DNA of 5,835 bases from a bacterium (GCA_022616085.1 JAKEFN010000031.1:1-5835); one strand, 5' to 3'; shown: positions 1 to 5,580, counted from the stretch's first letter. Notes: generated by a model from the letters alone, not told the origin. Made by a program: numbers and translations.

Positions 1-100
1 CTCGCTCGTCGTCGTAGAGTCTACACCTTCCTCGCTCCGAACGATGCTCGCTCGTAATTTCAAGGCCTCGCTACGCGATTTATTTTGAGATAGGTTCTAG
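1..100 (-). mobile_element. Possible insertion-sequence end, continuing beyond the left edge
   Basis: Read on the minus strand from position 100, this stretch begins CTAGAACCTATCTCAAAA. That resembles the sequence at the other edge, CTAGAGCATGTTCAAAA at 5735-5751; with one gap about 14 of 18 positions agree. The two face outward, as the terminal inverted repeats of IS copies lying on either side of the window would. The rest of the stretch is rich in CTCGCT (starting at 1, 31, 47 and 67) and contains no convincing gene. A CTAG target would suit some IS5-family elements, but the family cannot be fixed from 100 bases. A simple intergenic repeat is the main alternative. Confidence 0.3.
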
Positions 101-109
101 AAAATCGGA

Positions 110-127
110 CTTATAGACATCTGCAAG
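110..127 (-). terminator. Weak stem-loop after the membrane-protein gene
   Basis: Immediately after the TAG stop of the minus-strand gene, CTTGCAGATGTCTATAAG can fold into an imperfect stem of about seven pairs (one G-T pair and one mismatch) with a four-base loop. Only a short, interrupted T run follows. It could be a weak terminator or chance. Confidence 0.2.
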
Positions 128-910
128 CTAACTCGGCACGTTTATACTGAATACGTTTACCCGAGGAATAATATCAATGCGAGTGGGAGTTCCTGGAAAT
201 GGTTCCGGCCATGTAAAGGTAAGATTGACTTCTTCGTTCGCATGTATGATAGGAACGTCTGTCGCGGAAGCGCCGATTGCGTTGCCGTTCGCATCATAGA
301 TGAGCGCGTTGATTTCGATATTCCTGATTTCAAAAATATTCTTATTGACGAGCGCGGCCCGAAGGCGCGGAGCGGAATCTGCATTAGAAATCGTCTCGTT
401 GATTATATTAAGGCGCGGAATGGAATCCGGATTGAACGGAATCCAGAGAGGAGTTCCGACAATCTCAAAAAAAACGCGTCTCGGCTCCCGAGCCCCCGTC
501 TCAATGCGCCCTTCAAACACGGCAAATTGCTCGCTCGGGAGCAAAAACGTTTTGCCGAATTTTTCGGCAATGAGAATATTTTGAGAATCATATATTTTGA
601 TATTATAGAGAATTTCCCTAACCGCCGCGATTGTGTTCGGATTTTCGAGAAAAGCGACGGCATCATAAATGCCCGGAGCGACTTTGAAGGCGCGCGCCCA
701 ATGCACTATGGGAGGAGATACTTGGGAAAGACAAAGCAGGGGGCACGATCCCCCACAGTCTATGCCCGCTTCATCTCCATTCTGGACTCCGTCGGTGCAG
801 GTCGGATCTTCGTGGAGAATAACCGCAATCGCTATGCCGACGCCTATAATAGCAGGAATGACAAAAATGAGCGAATACAAAAATTTTCTTCGTGTCGCCC
901 AGAAAGACAT
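128..910 (-). CDS. Single-pass membrane protein with CGGxCxxxC motif and two FxLYD-like repeats
   Basis: This 260-residue protein is of unknown function. The N-terminus (WATRRKF) is basic and is followed by one hydrophobic helix at about residues 11-32, so the C-terminal 225 residues should lie outside the membrane. Just after the helix come Cys38, Cys52, Cys56 and Cys60, in a segment reading C-x13-CGGSCPLLC. This acidic, Gly-rich cysteine signature recurs in surface proteins of candidate-phylum bacteria and probably forms disulphides. Two beta-rich units follow, at about 80-150 and 182-240. Each has an 'N-x-N ... I-x-(Y/A) ... YD' pattern (LENPN...YNIKIYD and LVNKNIFEIRNIEI...IYD), which resembles FxLYD or LEA-like domains. 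The ATG at 908-910 is chosen because the promoter places transcription start there. The gene stands alone and ends in TAG. Its role may be in the cell envelope, but no enzyme motif is visible. Confidence 0.85.
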   Translation of the reverse strand: MSFWATRRKFLYSLIFVIPAIIGVGIAIAVILHEDPTCTDGVQNGDEAGIDCGGSCPLLCLSQVSPPIVHWARAFKVAPGIYDAVAFLENPNTIAAVREILYNIKIYDSQNILIAEKFGKTFLLPSEQFAVFEGRIETGAREPRRVFFEIVGTPLWIPFNPDSIPRLNIINETISNADSAPRLRAALVNKNIFEIRNIEINALIYDANGNAIGASATDVPIIHANEEVNLTFTWPEPFPGTPTRIDIIPRVNVFSINVPS

Positions 911-916
911 ACATCT

Positions 917-925
917 ATTATAGCA
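917..925 (-). promoter_or_regulatory. Extended -10 promoter giving a predicted leaderless mRNA
   Basis: On the minus strand the sequence is TGCTATAAT, a perfect extended -10 element. Its last T is at 917, leaving only six bases before the ATG at 910. With the usual six bases between the -10 and +1, transcription would start on the A of the ATG. No good -35 is seen at 16-18 bp spacing, which an extended -10 can tolerate. There is no room for a Shine-Dalgarno site. Confidence 0.7.
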
Positions 926-1013
926 AAAAATCCAAGAAGAGAAATATTGTGCCGGTCAAACGAGTTCTTTCCCAATAGCTATTGCGCTCGGACTAGCTTT
1001 TTTATCCTAATCA

Positions 1014-1022
1014 TGCTATTCT
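1014..1022 (+). promoter_or_regulatory. Candidate extended -10 for the secreted-protein gene
   Basis: TGCTATTCT is a TGn extended -10 with four of six consensus bases. It would start transcription near 1029, at the foot of the first leader hairpin. The -35 region (tagctt, 994-999) is poor. Another weak -10 (TATCCT, 1003-1008) lies nearby, so the exact promoter is uncertain. Confidence 0.3.
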
Positions 1023-1028
1023 TTCGTG

Positions 1029-1062
1029 ATGCGGTGCCGCATAACGCGGCGGGCAAAAAGCC
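1029..1062 (+). other. Competing hairpins in the 5' leader
   Basis: ATGCG-GTGC-CGCAT (1029-1042) can fold into a short hairpin. GCCGC (1036-1040) can instead pair with GCGGC (1046-1050) across a five-base loop, and GGC-AAAAA-GCC (1052-1062) can form a third. The first two share bases and exclude each other. They lie in the untranslated leader of the gene at 1104, whose first stem would be close to the 5' end of the mRNA. This could stabilise the message or act as a small switch; no known riboswitch is recognised. Confidence 0.35.
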
Positions 1063-1069
1063 GTATTTA

Positions 1070-1093
1070 TCAAGTAAATTATCAAATAAATTA
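1070..1093 (+). repeat. 12-bp tandem repeat in front of the start codon
   Basis: TCAAGTAAATTA is followed directly by TCAAATAAATTA, matching at 11 of 12 bases. A decayed third unit (TAAACAAAAAAT) runs into the ATG at 1104. The stretch is A/T-rich and unstructured, and there is no Shine-Dalgarno site, so it may be what the ribosome binds. Confidence 0.6.
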
Positions 1094-1103
1094 TAAACAA
1101 AAA

Positions 1104-1889
1104 ATGAAAAAAAGATTTTCATTGATTGGCTTTTTAGCATTCATTTTGTCTTTTGTTTTCGGCGCGAGCATGGTGGCAGCACATGTTGGCACAAATGCTG
1201 ACCTCTCCGTCTCTGCACATGCCGAAGCCATGGAAATGGAGGCTGGCGCGGATATGGATGCCGATGTAATGCTTGAAATGGAAGCGAATGAAGCCATGGA
1301 AAACGAAATGGAAGAAAGTGAAGATGGAGAGATGATGGAATTAATGGACGACGTTAACGGAGAAGAATCTCTCGAAGTCTCCGCCGAGCTTCCGCTTTTG
1401 AACATCAGCGTCAAGAGCAAAGGCGCCGCCGGAATGGCGACGGAAGTCACCGGTAGCACGCAGGTTAAAAATGAAACCGACCTCGGCATGTATGCGGAAG
1501 CCGTCGTCGCAACGAATGAGAATGTTTCAGAAATAGAAGTGGAGAATAGCACTGTCCACGTTACAGTAAAAGAAAAGGCTCGTCTCTTCGGTTTTATTCC
1601 GGTATCGCTCAAAGCAAAAACGGAAGTAATGCTTGAGAGCGCGGAAGATAACCATGTAGAAGCGAAGGTCAAAGTGCGTTACCCGTGGTGGGGCATCTTT
1701 GCAAAAAGAGACACACCCGCGGCTGATTTTGAGACGGCCCTTACGGAAAAAATAAACGCCGTTCTTACAACGCAGGCATCCGTGGATGCGAGCGTCTATG
1801 CGCGCGTCATCGAAGCGGTTTCTGCGCACTTCACGATGGAACAGGAAGTTGAAGTTGAAACCACAACCGAAACCGAAGTCGCAAACTAA
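1104..1889 (+). CDS. Secreted acidic Met/Glu-rich protein of unknown function
   Basis: This 261-residue protein has a clear signal peptide: MKKRF, then a hydrophobic stretch at residues 6-22, then a likely cleavage site near Ala25-Ala26. No lipobox cysteine is present; the mature protein has no Cys at all. Residues 41-83 are extraordinary, with ten Met, thirteen Glu and six Asp and almost no basic residues. A folded part follows at about 90-200, with alternating beta-strand patterns and the landmarks KARLFGFIPVSLK (158-170) and VRYPWWGIFAKRD (191-203), a style met in hypothetical proteins of candidate-phylum bacteria. The C-terminus is a Glu/Val/Thr low-complexity tail (EVEVETTTETEV). The frame is open upstream to 1026, but the ATG at 1104 is chosen because the signal peptide begins exactly there. 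The gene is a single unit between a leader with hairpins and a strong terminator. Metal or cation binding by the acidic Met-rich part is possible but unproven. Confidence 0.85.
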   Translation: MKKRFSLIGFLAFILSFVFGASMVAAHVGTNADLSVSAHAEAMEMEAGADMDADVMLEMEANEAMENEMEESEDGEMMELMDDVNGEESLEVSAELPLLNISVKSKGAAGMATEVTGSTQVKNETDLGMYAEAVVATNENVSEIEVENSTVHVTVKEKARLFGFIPVSLKAKTEVMLESAEDNHVEAKVKVRYPWWGIFAKRDTPAADFETALTEKINAVLTTQASVDASVYARVIEAVSAHFTMEQEVEVETTTETEVAN

Positions 1890-1912
1890 CCAGCCTGAAT
1901 AAAAACAAGTTT

Positions 1913-1948
1913 CTAAAAATCCCGCTTCATAAAGAGCGGGATTTTTAG
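1913..1948. terminator. Bidirectional Rho-independent terminator
   Basis: A perfect 14-bp stem (CTAAAAATCCCGCT at 1913-1926 paired with 1935-1948) encloses the loop TCATAAAG. The GC core is flanked by A runs on one side and T runs on the other, so it works in both directions. It ends the secreted-protein gene on the plus strand and the suf cluster on the minus strand. The sufU stop codon (1945-1947) lies inside the stem. Confidence 0.92.
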
Positions 1949-2313
1949 CGAACGGCAAGTATGTTTATAAGCGTGGCATACGCAAGGAGCGCGCATTTTT
2001 CGCGCGTGTGGCTTATCTTTATGCCAAGCATGGTATAAATATCGCCGGGCGTCATAAGTTTAAGCTCCCCAATGTCTTTTCCTTTTATCTTTTCGGTCAG
2101 CATAGAGCCGGCTGCAATGCTTATAGCGCACCCGTCCCCTTCGAATCGCGCGCCGGAAACCGTCTCCCCGTCAAACGCGAGATAGAGTGTAAGCTCATCG
2201 CCGCAAAGCGGATTGGAGCTCTTCTCCCGAACATCATACGTCTCCGGTTTGCCGAAATTCCGCGGGTGGCGATAGTGATCCAATATATTTTCTTTGTATA
2301 ATTCTTCATCCAT
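1945..2313 (-). CDS. sufU: Iron-sulphur assembly protein SufU (short form)
   Basis: SufU receives sulphur from SufS and relays it to the Fe-S assembly machinery; the Bacillus type is a zinc protein that swaps a ligand with SufS. This 122-residue protein keeps the family signature: LCGDE (Cys37, Asp39), GDGCAIS (Cys62) and REKCALLAYATL (Cys107), matching Cys41, Asp43, Cys66 and Cys128 of B. subtilis SufU. The N-terminal NILDHYRHPRNFG is also typical. Only 44 residues separate Cys62 from Cys107, against about 61 in B. subtilis, so the insertion that usually marks SufU is missing. It also lacks the LPPVK motif of IscU, so it is best called a compact SufU. The ATG at 2311-2313 is chosen because homology begins there; a longer open frame upstream lies inside sufS. 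It starts one base after the sufS stop, implying coupled translation. There is no Shine-Dalgarno site. Confidence 0.9.
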   Translation of the reverse strand: MDEELYKENILDHYRHPRNFGKPETYDVREKSSNPLCGDELTLYLAFDGETVSGARFEGDGCAISIAAGSMLTEKIKGKDIGELKLMTPGDIYTMLGIKISHTREKCALLAYATLINILAVR

Positions 2314-2314
2314 A

Positions 2315-3529
2315 TTATGCGCGAAGCGTGGCTTTTGCCTTTTTGATGCCGGCGGCAAGCCGATCCGCATCGCCTCTTGTATTATAAAAATAAAAACTTG
2401 CGCGGCAGAGAGCGGTTTCGCCAAGCTCTGAAAGAAGAGGCTCTGCGCAGTGATGCCCCGCGCGAATCGCGACATTTTCGCGGGAGAGGATTTCTGCGGC
2501 GTCATGGGGATGAACGCCTTTTATGGTAAAAGACAATATGCCGGCATTTTCTCGCGCATCGGTCCGCGCATATATGCTGACATTCGGGATGCGAGAGAGC
2601 GTCTCGCGCGCATATGAAAATACATCCTCTATCTGTTCGCGTATCGCGGGAAATCCGATCTCGTTAATATATTCGGCGGCCGCAGCGAGGCCGATCGCCT
2701 CCGCAATGGGTGGCGTGCCGGCTTCAAAGCGCCCGGGAACCTCCCTCCATGACGATTTCTCGCGCGTAACTCGATCAATCATGCCGCCGCCAAAAAAACC
2801 CGGATAAAGCTTCTCGAGAAAATCGCGCCTTCCATAAAGCACGCCTATTCCGGTCGGTCCGCACATTTTGTGGCCGGAGAAATAAAGATAGTCGCAATCG
2901 AGATCTTTCACCGAAAGGGGCGCATGTCCCGCCGCCGATGTCGCGTCTACAATCATAATCGCGCCGTTTTTTCGAGCTGTTTGGGAAATGGCGCGCACAT
3001 CATTTATTGTGCCGAGAACGTTGCTCGCGCGCATCACCGCGACTATCTTCGTCCGCGGGGTGATGAGTCTTTTTGCCTCTTTGTAGTCAAGCGCAAACCC
3101 CTCCGCAAGCGGAATATAGACAAGCTTCAGCTTTTTCCTCTGTGCAAGCTCTTGGAGCGGGACAATCGACGAATGATGTTCCATGGCGGAGAGAAGAATT
3201 TCATCACCCTCGCGAAGCTCCAAGGTATTTTCAAGCGCATAGGTAAGGAGATTTGATGACATCGTGGCGCTTCCGGTAAAAATTATTTCTTCCTTTGATG
3301 CGCCGATAAACTGCGCAATCGTTTCGCGCGCGCCCTCAAACCGCTCGGTCGCCTCGGCGGAAAGCCCATAAAGCCCTCGATGCACATTTGCGCGGAAAAT
3401 CGTGTAATACGCTTCCATAGCGTCCAAAACAACCTGCGGCGTCTGCGAGGTTGCGGCGGAATCAAGATACGCGACTCCCGTTTTTTCAAAAAAAGGAAAA
3501 TCGTTCTTTATTTTTTCAGATATATTCAT
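2315..3529 (-). CDS. sufS: Cysteine desulfurase SufS (PLP-dependent, class V aminotransferase fold)
   Basis: SufS removes sulphur from L-cysteine, giving alanine and a persulphide that is passed to SufU. At 404 residues it is the usual length. PLP Lys221 (SGHKMCGPTG), active-site Cys361 (RAGHHCAEPL), His118 (MEHHSSIVP), Asp195 and Arg376 (CRAS) are all present. VHPHD provides His342, the residue that in B. subtilis SufS binds the SufU zinc, so the pairing with the downstream SufU makes sense. Two things are odd. The Gln normally three residues after the PLP Asp (VDGAQ) is Ser198 (VDATS), and the usual GTTExIN region reads GSATMSSN, one residue longer. The start at 3527-3529 gives the canonical MNISEKIKNDFP; an in-frame ATG at 3550 would add seven residues (MRYLKKS). 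The gene overlaps the end of sufD by 14 bases and has no Shine-Dalgarno site. Confidence 0.95.
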   Translation of the reverse strand: MNISEKIKNDFPFFEKTGVAYLDSAATSQTPQVVLDAMEAYYTIFRANVHRGLYGLSAEATERFEGARETIAQFIGASKEEIIFTGSATMSSNLLTYALENTLELREGDEILLSAMEHHSSIVPLQELAQRKKLKLVYIPLAEGFALDYKEAKRLITPRTKIVAVMRASNVLGTINDVRAISQTARKNGAIMIVDATSAAGHAPLSVKDLDCDYLYFSGHKMCGPTGIGVLYGRRDFLEKLYPGFFGGGMIDRVTREKSSWREVPGRFEAGTPPIAEAIGLAAAAEYINEIGFPAIREQIEDVFSYARETLSRIPNVSIYARTDARENAGILSFTIKGVHPHDAAEILSRENVAIRAGHHCAEPLLSELGETALCRASFYFYNTRGDADRLAAGIKKAKATLRA

Positions 3530-3545
3530 TGATTTTTTCAGATAT
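3510..3545 (-). repeat. Duplicated 14-bp segment at the sufD-sufS junction
   Basis: ATATCTGAAAAAAT occurs perfectly twice, at 3510-3523 and 3532-3545, with a 22-base period. An ATG lies just upstream of each copy (3550 and 3529). One copy is read in the sufD frame as ISEKI near the C-terminus, and the other in the sufS frame as ISEKI at the N-terminus. A small tandem duplication of the sufS start region explains both. Confidence 0.8.
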
Positions 3546-4565
3546 CGCATTACCTATGGGAAGAAAATCTCCAAAAATTGCCGAAAGAATCATCTTCCGC
3601 GCGTCCGTCTCCGGAATGCCGCGGAGCGACGGATAAAAAAGTTCTTCTTCTCCGATGTGCGATACGGAAACGGCATGGGAGCATCTGACATCCGGGCTCC
3701 CTATATCGAGCGCCGGTATGGCGTCAATTTCCGCTTCGGGCGAAGAAATGATAAATCGTCCTTTTTGCGCGCCGTCCGCCTCCGTTATCCCCTTTTTCAT
3801 CGCGATAGAACTTCGATATAAAATTTTGCTTTTTCCGAATGCGGCGCCGGCGGAAATAATCCGCGACTCGGTGAGTTTTTTTTCGTGTATCGCCCTGTTG
3901 TATATATCGAATTGCTCCGCGCCTCCCGATACGGCGATAGATTTGATTTCGGTCCGCGCTCTTTCTCCTCTAAGAGAAGACACGGTGTCAGATTTAACGA
4001 AACGGCCTCCGGAAATTGCTTCCCGCCACTCGAGAGCGGCGCCCTTTTCAATAATGCCGATTTTATTGGCAAATGCCACCGCTTCATTATGAAATGCGGG
4101 ATAATAATCAAACGATACGCGCGAATGCTCTTTTGCAAGAATTATGATCGTTCGCGCTGTCGCTCCGCTTGTGTCAATAATATGGATTTTTGAATTTTTC
4201 TCGGCGATGACGATATGCAAAGGTGCCGCAGATATCTCTATCGCGCCCTCGTCTCTCCCCTCCCGCACGACCGTGATGCTTGCTTTTGTAAATGATGCCG
4301 CATTTTCCGCAAAATAACGGTTCGTGAAATACGGCTCCGCGGCTTCAAGGGCATATCGAATATCGCTCTCATTTTCCTTGAACGAAAATTCCTCTTGATC
4401 GGCGGCTGAAATCATGGAAATATGGGCCGCCCCGGGGATTAACGATTCAATCCCAAGCCCGTAAATAAGCTTCCCGACAGGAAAACGACTAGCTTTTTCA
4501 TGCATTTTTTCCCTCCATTCACGGAGCCACAGGGGGCTATTCATGAGTTCTAATGGGATTGACAT
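3516..4565 (-). CDS. sufD: Fe-S assembly scaffold protein SufD (SufB/SufD family)
   Basis: SufD joins SufB and the ATPase SufC in the SufBC2D complex, which builds iron-sulphur clusters in the cytosol. At 349 residues this protein is SufD-sized; SufB is usually about 470. The C-terminal core is diagnostic: GAQKGRFIISSPEAEIDAIP (265-284), DIGSPDVRCSHAVSVS (287-302) and EEELFYPSLRGIPETDAR (306-323). Cys295 and His297 match the CSHG motif, in which the SufD histidine is implicated in cluster assembly, although the following Gly is Ala here. The middle part (about 95-260) is the expected run of repeated beta strands. The ATG at 4563-4565 has GGAG only one base upstream, too close to act as a Shine-Dalgarno site. 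A second ATG at 4542-4544 would shorten the protein by seven residues. It overlaps sufS by 14 bases and is the first gene of the sufD-sufS-sufU unit. No sufB or sufC is in the window. Confidence 0.9.
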   Translation of the reverse strand: MSIPLELMNSPLWLREWREKMHEKASRFPVGKLIYGLGIESLIPGAAHISMISAADQEEFSFKENESDIRYALEAAEPYFTNRYFAENAASFTKASITVVREGRDEGAIEISAAPLHIVIAEKNSKIHIIDTSGATARTIIILAKEHSRVSFDYYPAFHNEAVAFANKIGIIEKGAALEWREAISGGRFVKSDTVSSLRGERARTEIKSIAVSGGAEQFDIYNRAIHEKKLTESRIISAGAAFGKSKILYRSSIAMKKGITEADGAQKGRFIISSPEAEIDAIPALDIGSPDVRCSHAVSVSHIGEEELFYPSLRGIPETDARKMILSAIFGDFLPIGNAISEKINEYI

Positions 4566-4572
4566 ACTCCAA

Positions 4573-4601
4573 ACATTATGCTAAATTGGCGATGAAGTCA
4601 A
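4573..4601 (-). promoter_or_regulatory. Promoter of the sufD-sufS-sufU unit, nearly leaderless
   Basis: On the minus strand, TTGACT (4596-4601, five of six consensus bases) precedes CATAAT (4575-4580, five of six) at 15 bp, or TAATGT (4573-4578) at 17 bp. Either choice puts the start of transcription at about 4566-4568, one to three bases before the sufD ATG. The suf genes therefore probably do not depend on readthrough from the SDR gene. Confidence 0.55.
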
Positions 4602-4607
4602 CCCAGA

Positions 4608-4622
4608 ATTCGCGAAGCGAAT
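4608..4622. repeat. Mini-hairpin ATTCGC-GAA-GCGAAT
   Basis: A perfect 6-bp stem with a three-base GAA loop lies between the SDR stop codon and the sufD -35 box. It contains GCGAAGC, known as an unusually stable DNA mini-hairpin. No T run follows on the minus strand, so it is not a standard terminator. The same type of hairpin recurs at 5581-5595. Confidence 0.6.
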
Positions 4623-4628
4623 ACAAAA

Positions 4629-5498
4629 TTATGAACCCTCATGCGGCCATTGGCCGCGACCAACCATGTTGACTGAAGTGATGTGCGCATCCGAGGAAAG
4701 GGCCAATACTATCGCTTGTCCAACGGCAGAAGGCGGCGCGTAGTGAATATCGGAGTAATTAAAATTTTGAGATATGCGACGAACAGTGTCTTGTACAACT
4801 TTTGAATCATACATGCCAGTGTCAACGCCGCCTGGGCGCACATCACTGACAAAAATTTTATCGCGGTCTAATTCAATCATGGCCGCGTTCGCAAAGCGGC
4901 TTATCGCGCCCTTGGCCGCATTATGGATGCTTCCAGAAGCAAAAGAGCGGACAGCGGACATTGACGAAATTATGCAAACACGACTTTCCTTTTGTTTGCG
5001 AAAACGAGGTAAAAGTAGCTGCAAAAAAGTTATCGTGTTGGTCAGCACAGACAGTTCGGCTTCGACAAGTTCATGTGGAATTTCGTCAATGAGCAAATAC
5101 GGATTGTCGTCTTTGACCTTTACCGTACCCGCGCCAAGTCCGACCGACTGTACCCAATACAAAGGCAAGTCGTCAGGTAAATCCTCAGCAAGTTTTTTAA
5201 GTTGTTTAGTATCGCTCAAATCAACAGCTGAAAATTCTACTCTTGCTTCTGGAATCTCTTTTTCAATCCAGTTTTTGACGATCTGCAATTTGTCTGCCGT
5301 GCGAGATACCAAATGCACGACAGCCCCTGCCTTCGCACACTCAAGAGCTGTTGCCGCTCCAATATTTGCTTTGTATTCGGTAGTGCCGTCAAAAACTGGA
5401 GTATGGGAGGATTCCCCAGTTGTGATGTCTTTAAAAACATGCCCAACAGGCTTAATGCCAACTCCGGTTATTAAAATTCTTTTGCTTTGGAGATTCAT
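4629..5498 (-). CDS. Divergent short-chain dehydrogenase/reductase-like protein
   Basis: This 289-residue protein has the Rossmann fold of the SDR family, which binds NAD(P)(H); its substrate is unknown. Landmarks are ILITG (8-12), IGAATALECAKAGA (46-59), VHLVSRT (61-67), AVDLSD (91-96), IISSMSA (176-182), HNAAK (192-196) and DVRPGGVDTGMY (219-230). Three things are odd. The glycine motif TGxxxGIG is split by about 29 extra residues (13-45, including KDITTGESSHTPVF). The usual NNAG is replaced by QSVG. Most striking, the catalytic YxxxK reads HNAAK, with His192 in place of Tyr, while Lys196 and the expected Ser179 remain. It may use a different chemistry, or be a cofactor-binding protein without classical activity; it is not FabI-like, since no Tyr lies seven residues before the Lys. 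The ATG at 5496-5498 has no Shine-Dalgarno site. Its base composition looks more A/T-rich than that of the suf genes, which may point to separate acquisition. Confidence 0.88.
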   Translation of the reverse strand: MNLQSKRILITGVGIKPVGHVFKDITTGESSHTPVFDGTTEYKANIGAATALECAKAGAVVHLVSRTADKLQIVKNWIEKEIPEARVEFSAVDLSDTKQLKKLAEDLPDDLPLYWVQSVGLGAGTVKVKDDNPYLLIDEIPHELVEAELSVLTNTITFLQLLLPRFRKQKESRVCIISSMSAVRSFASGSIHNAAKGAISRFANAAMIELDRDKIFVSDVRPGGVDTGMYDSKVVQDTVRRISQNFNYSDIHYAPPSAVGQAIVLALSSDAHITSVNMVGRGQWPHEGS

Positions 5499-5580
5499 AG
5501 TTTTGAAAAAATTTCTTTTGCCCTTCCAAAATATGGTTTGAGCCGATTTGTTTTCAGGTTCTTTGGCAGTTTGGAATTAT

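Noticed and set aside
14..24. Perfect palindrome GTAGA-G-TCTAC
   Set aside because: With a one-base centre and only 11 bases it cannot form a useful hairpin, and it has no partner copy in the window to suggest an operator.
242..1096. A long plus-strand open frame of 284 codons opposite the membrane-protein gene
   Set aside because: It is antisense to a gene with a clear helix, cysteine motif and strong promoter, and its translation is Arg/Asn/Ile-rich with no domain-like pattern.
1026..1103. Longer version of the secreted protein starting at 1026
   Set aside because: It would put 26 basic residues before the signal peptide and read through hairpins; the ATG at 1104 begins a textbook signal peptide.
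2314..2505. Longer version of sufU starting at 2505
   Set aside because: The extra 64 residues come from the sufS region in another frame, and SufU homology begins exactly at the ATG at 2313.
4608..4622. Rho-independent terminator for the SDR gene
   Set aside because: The stem is only six pairs and no T run follows on the minus strand, so the usual signal is incomplete.
4774..5541. Plus-strand open frame of 255 codons opposite the SDR gene
   Set aside because: Its translation is Ser/Thr/Cys-rich with no domain logic, while the other strand encodes a recognisable SDR fold.
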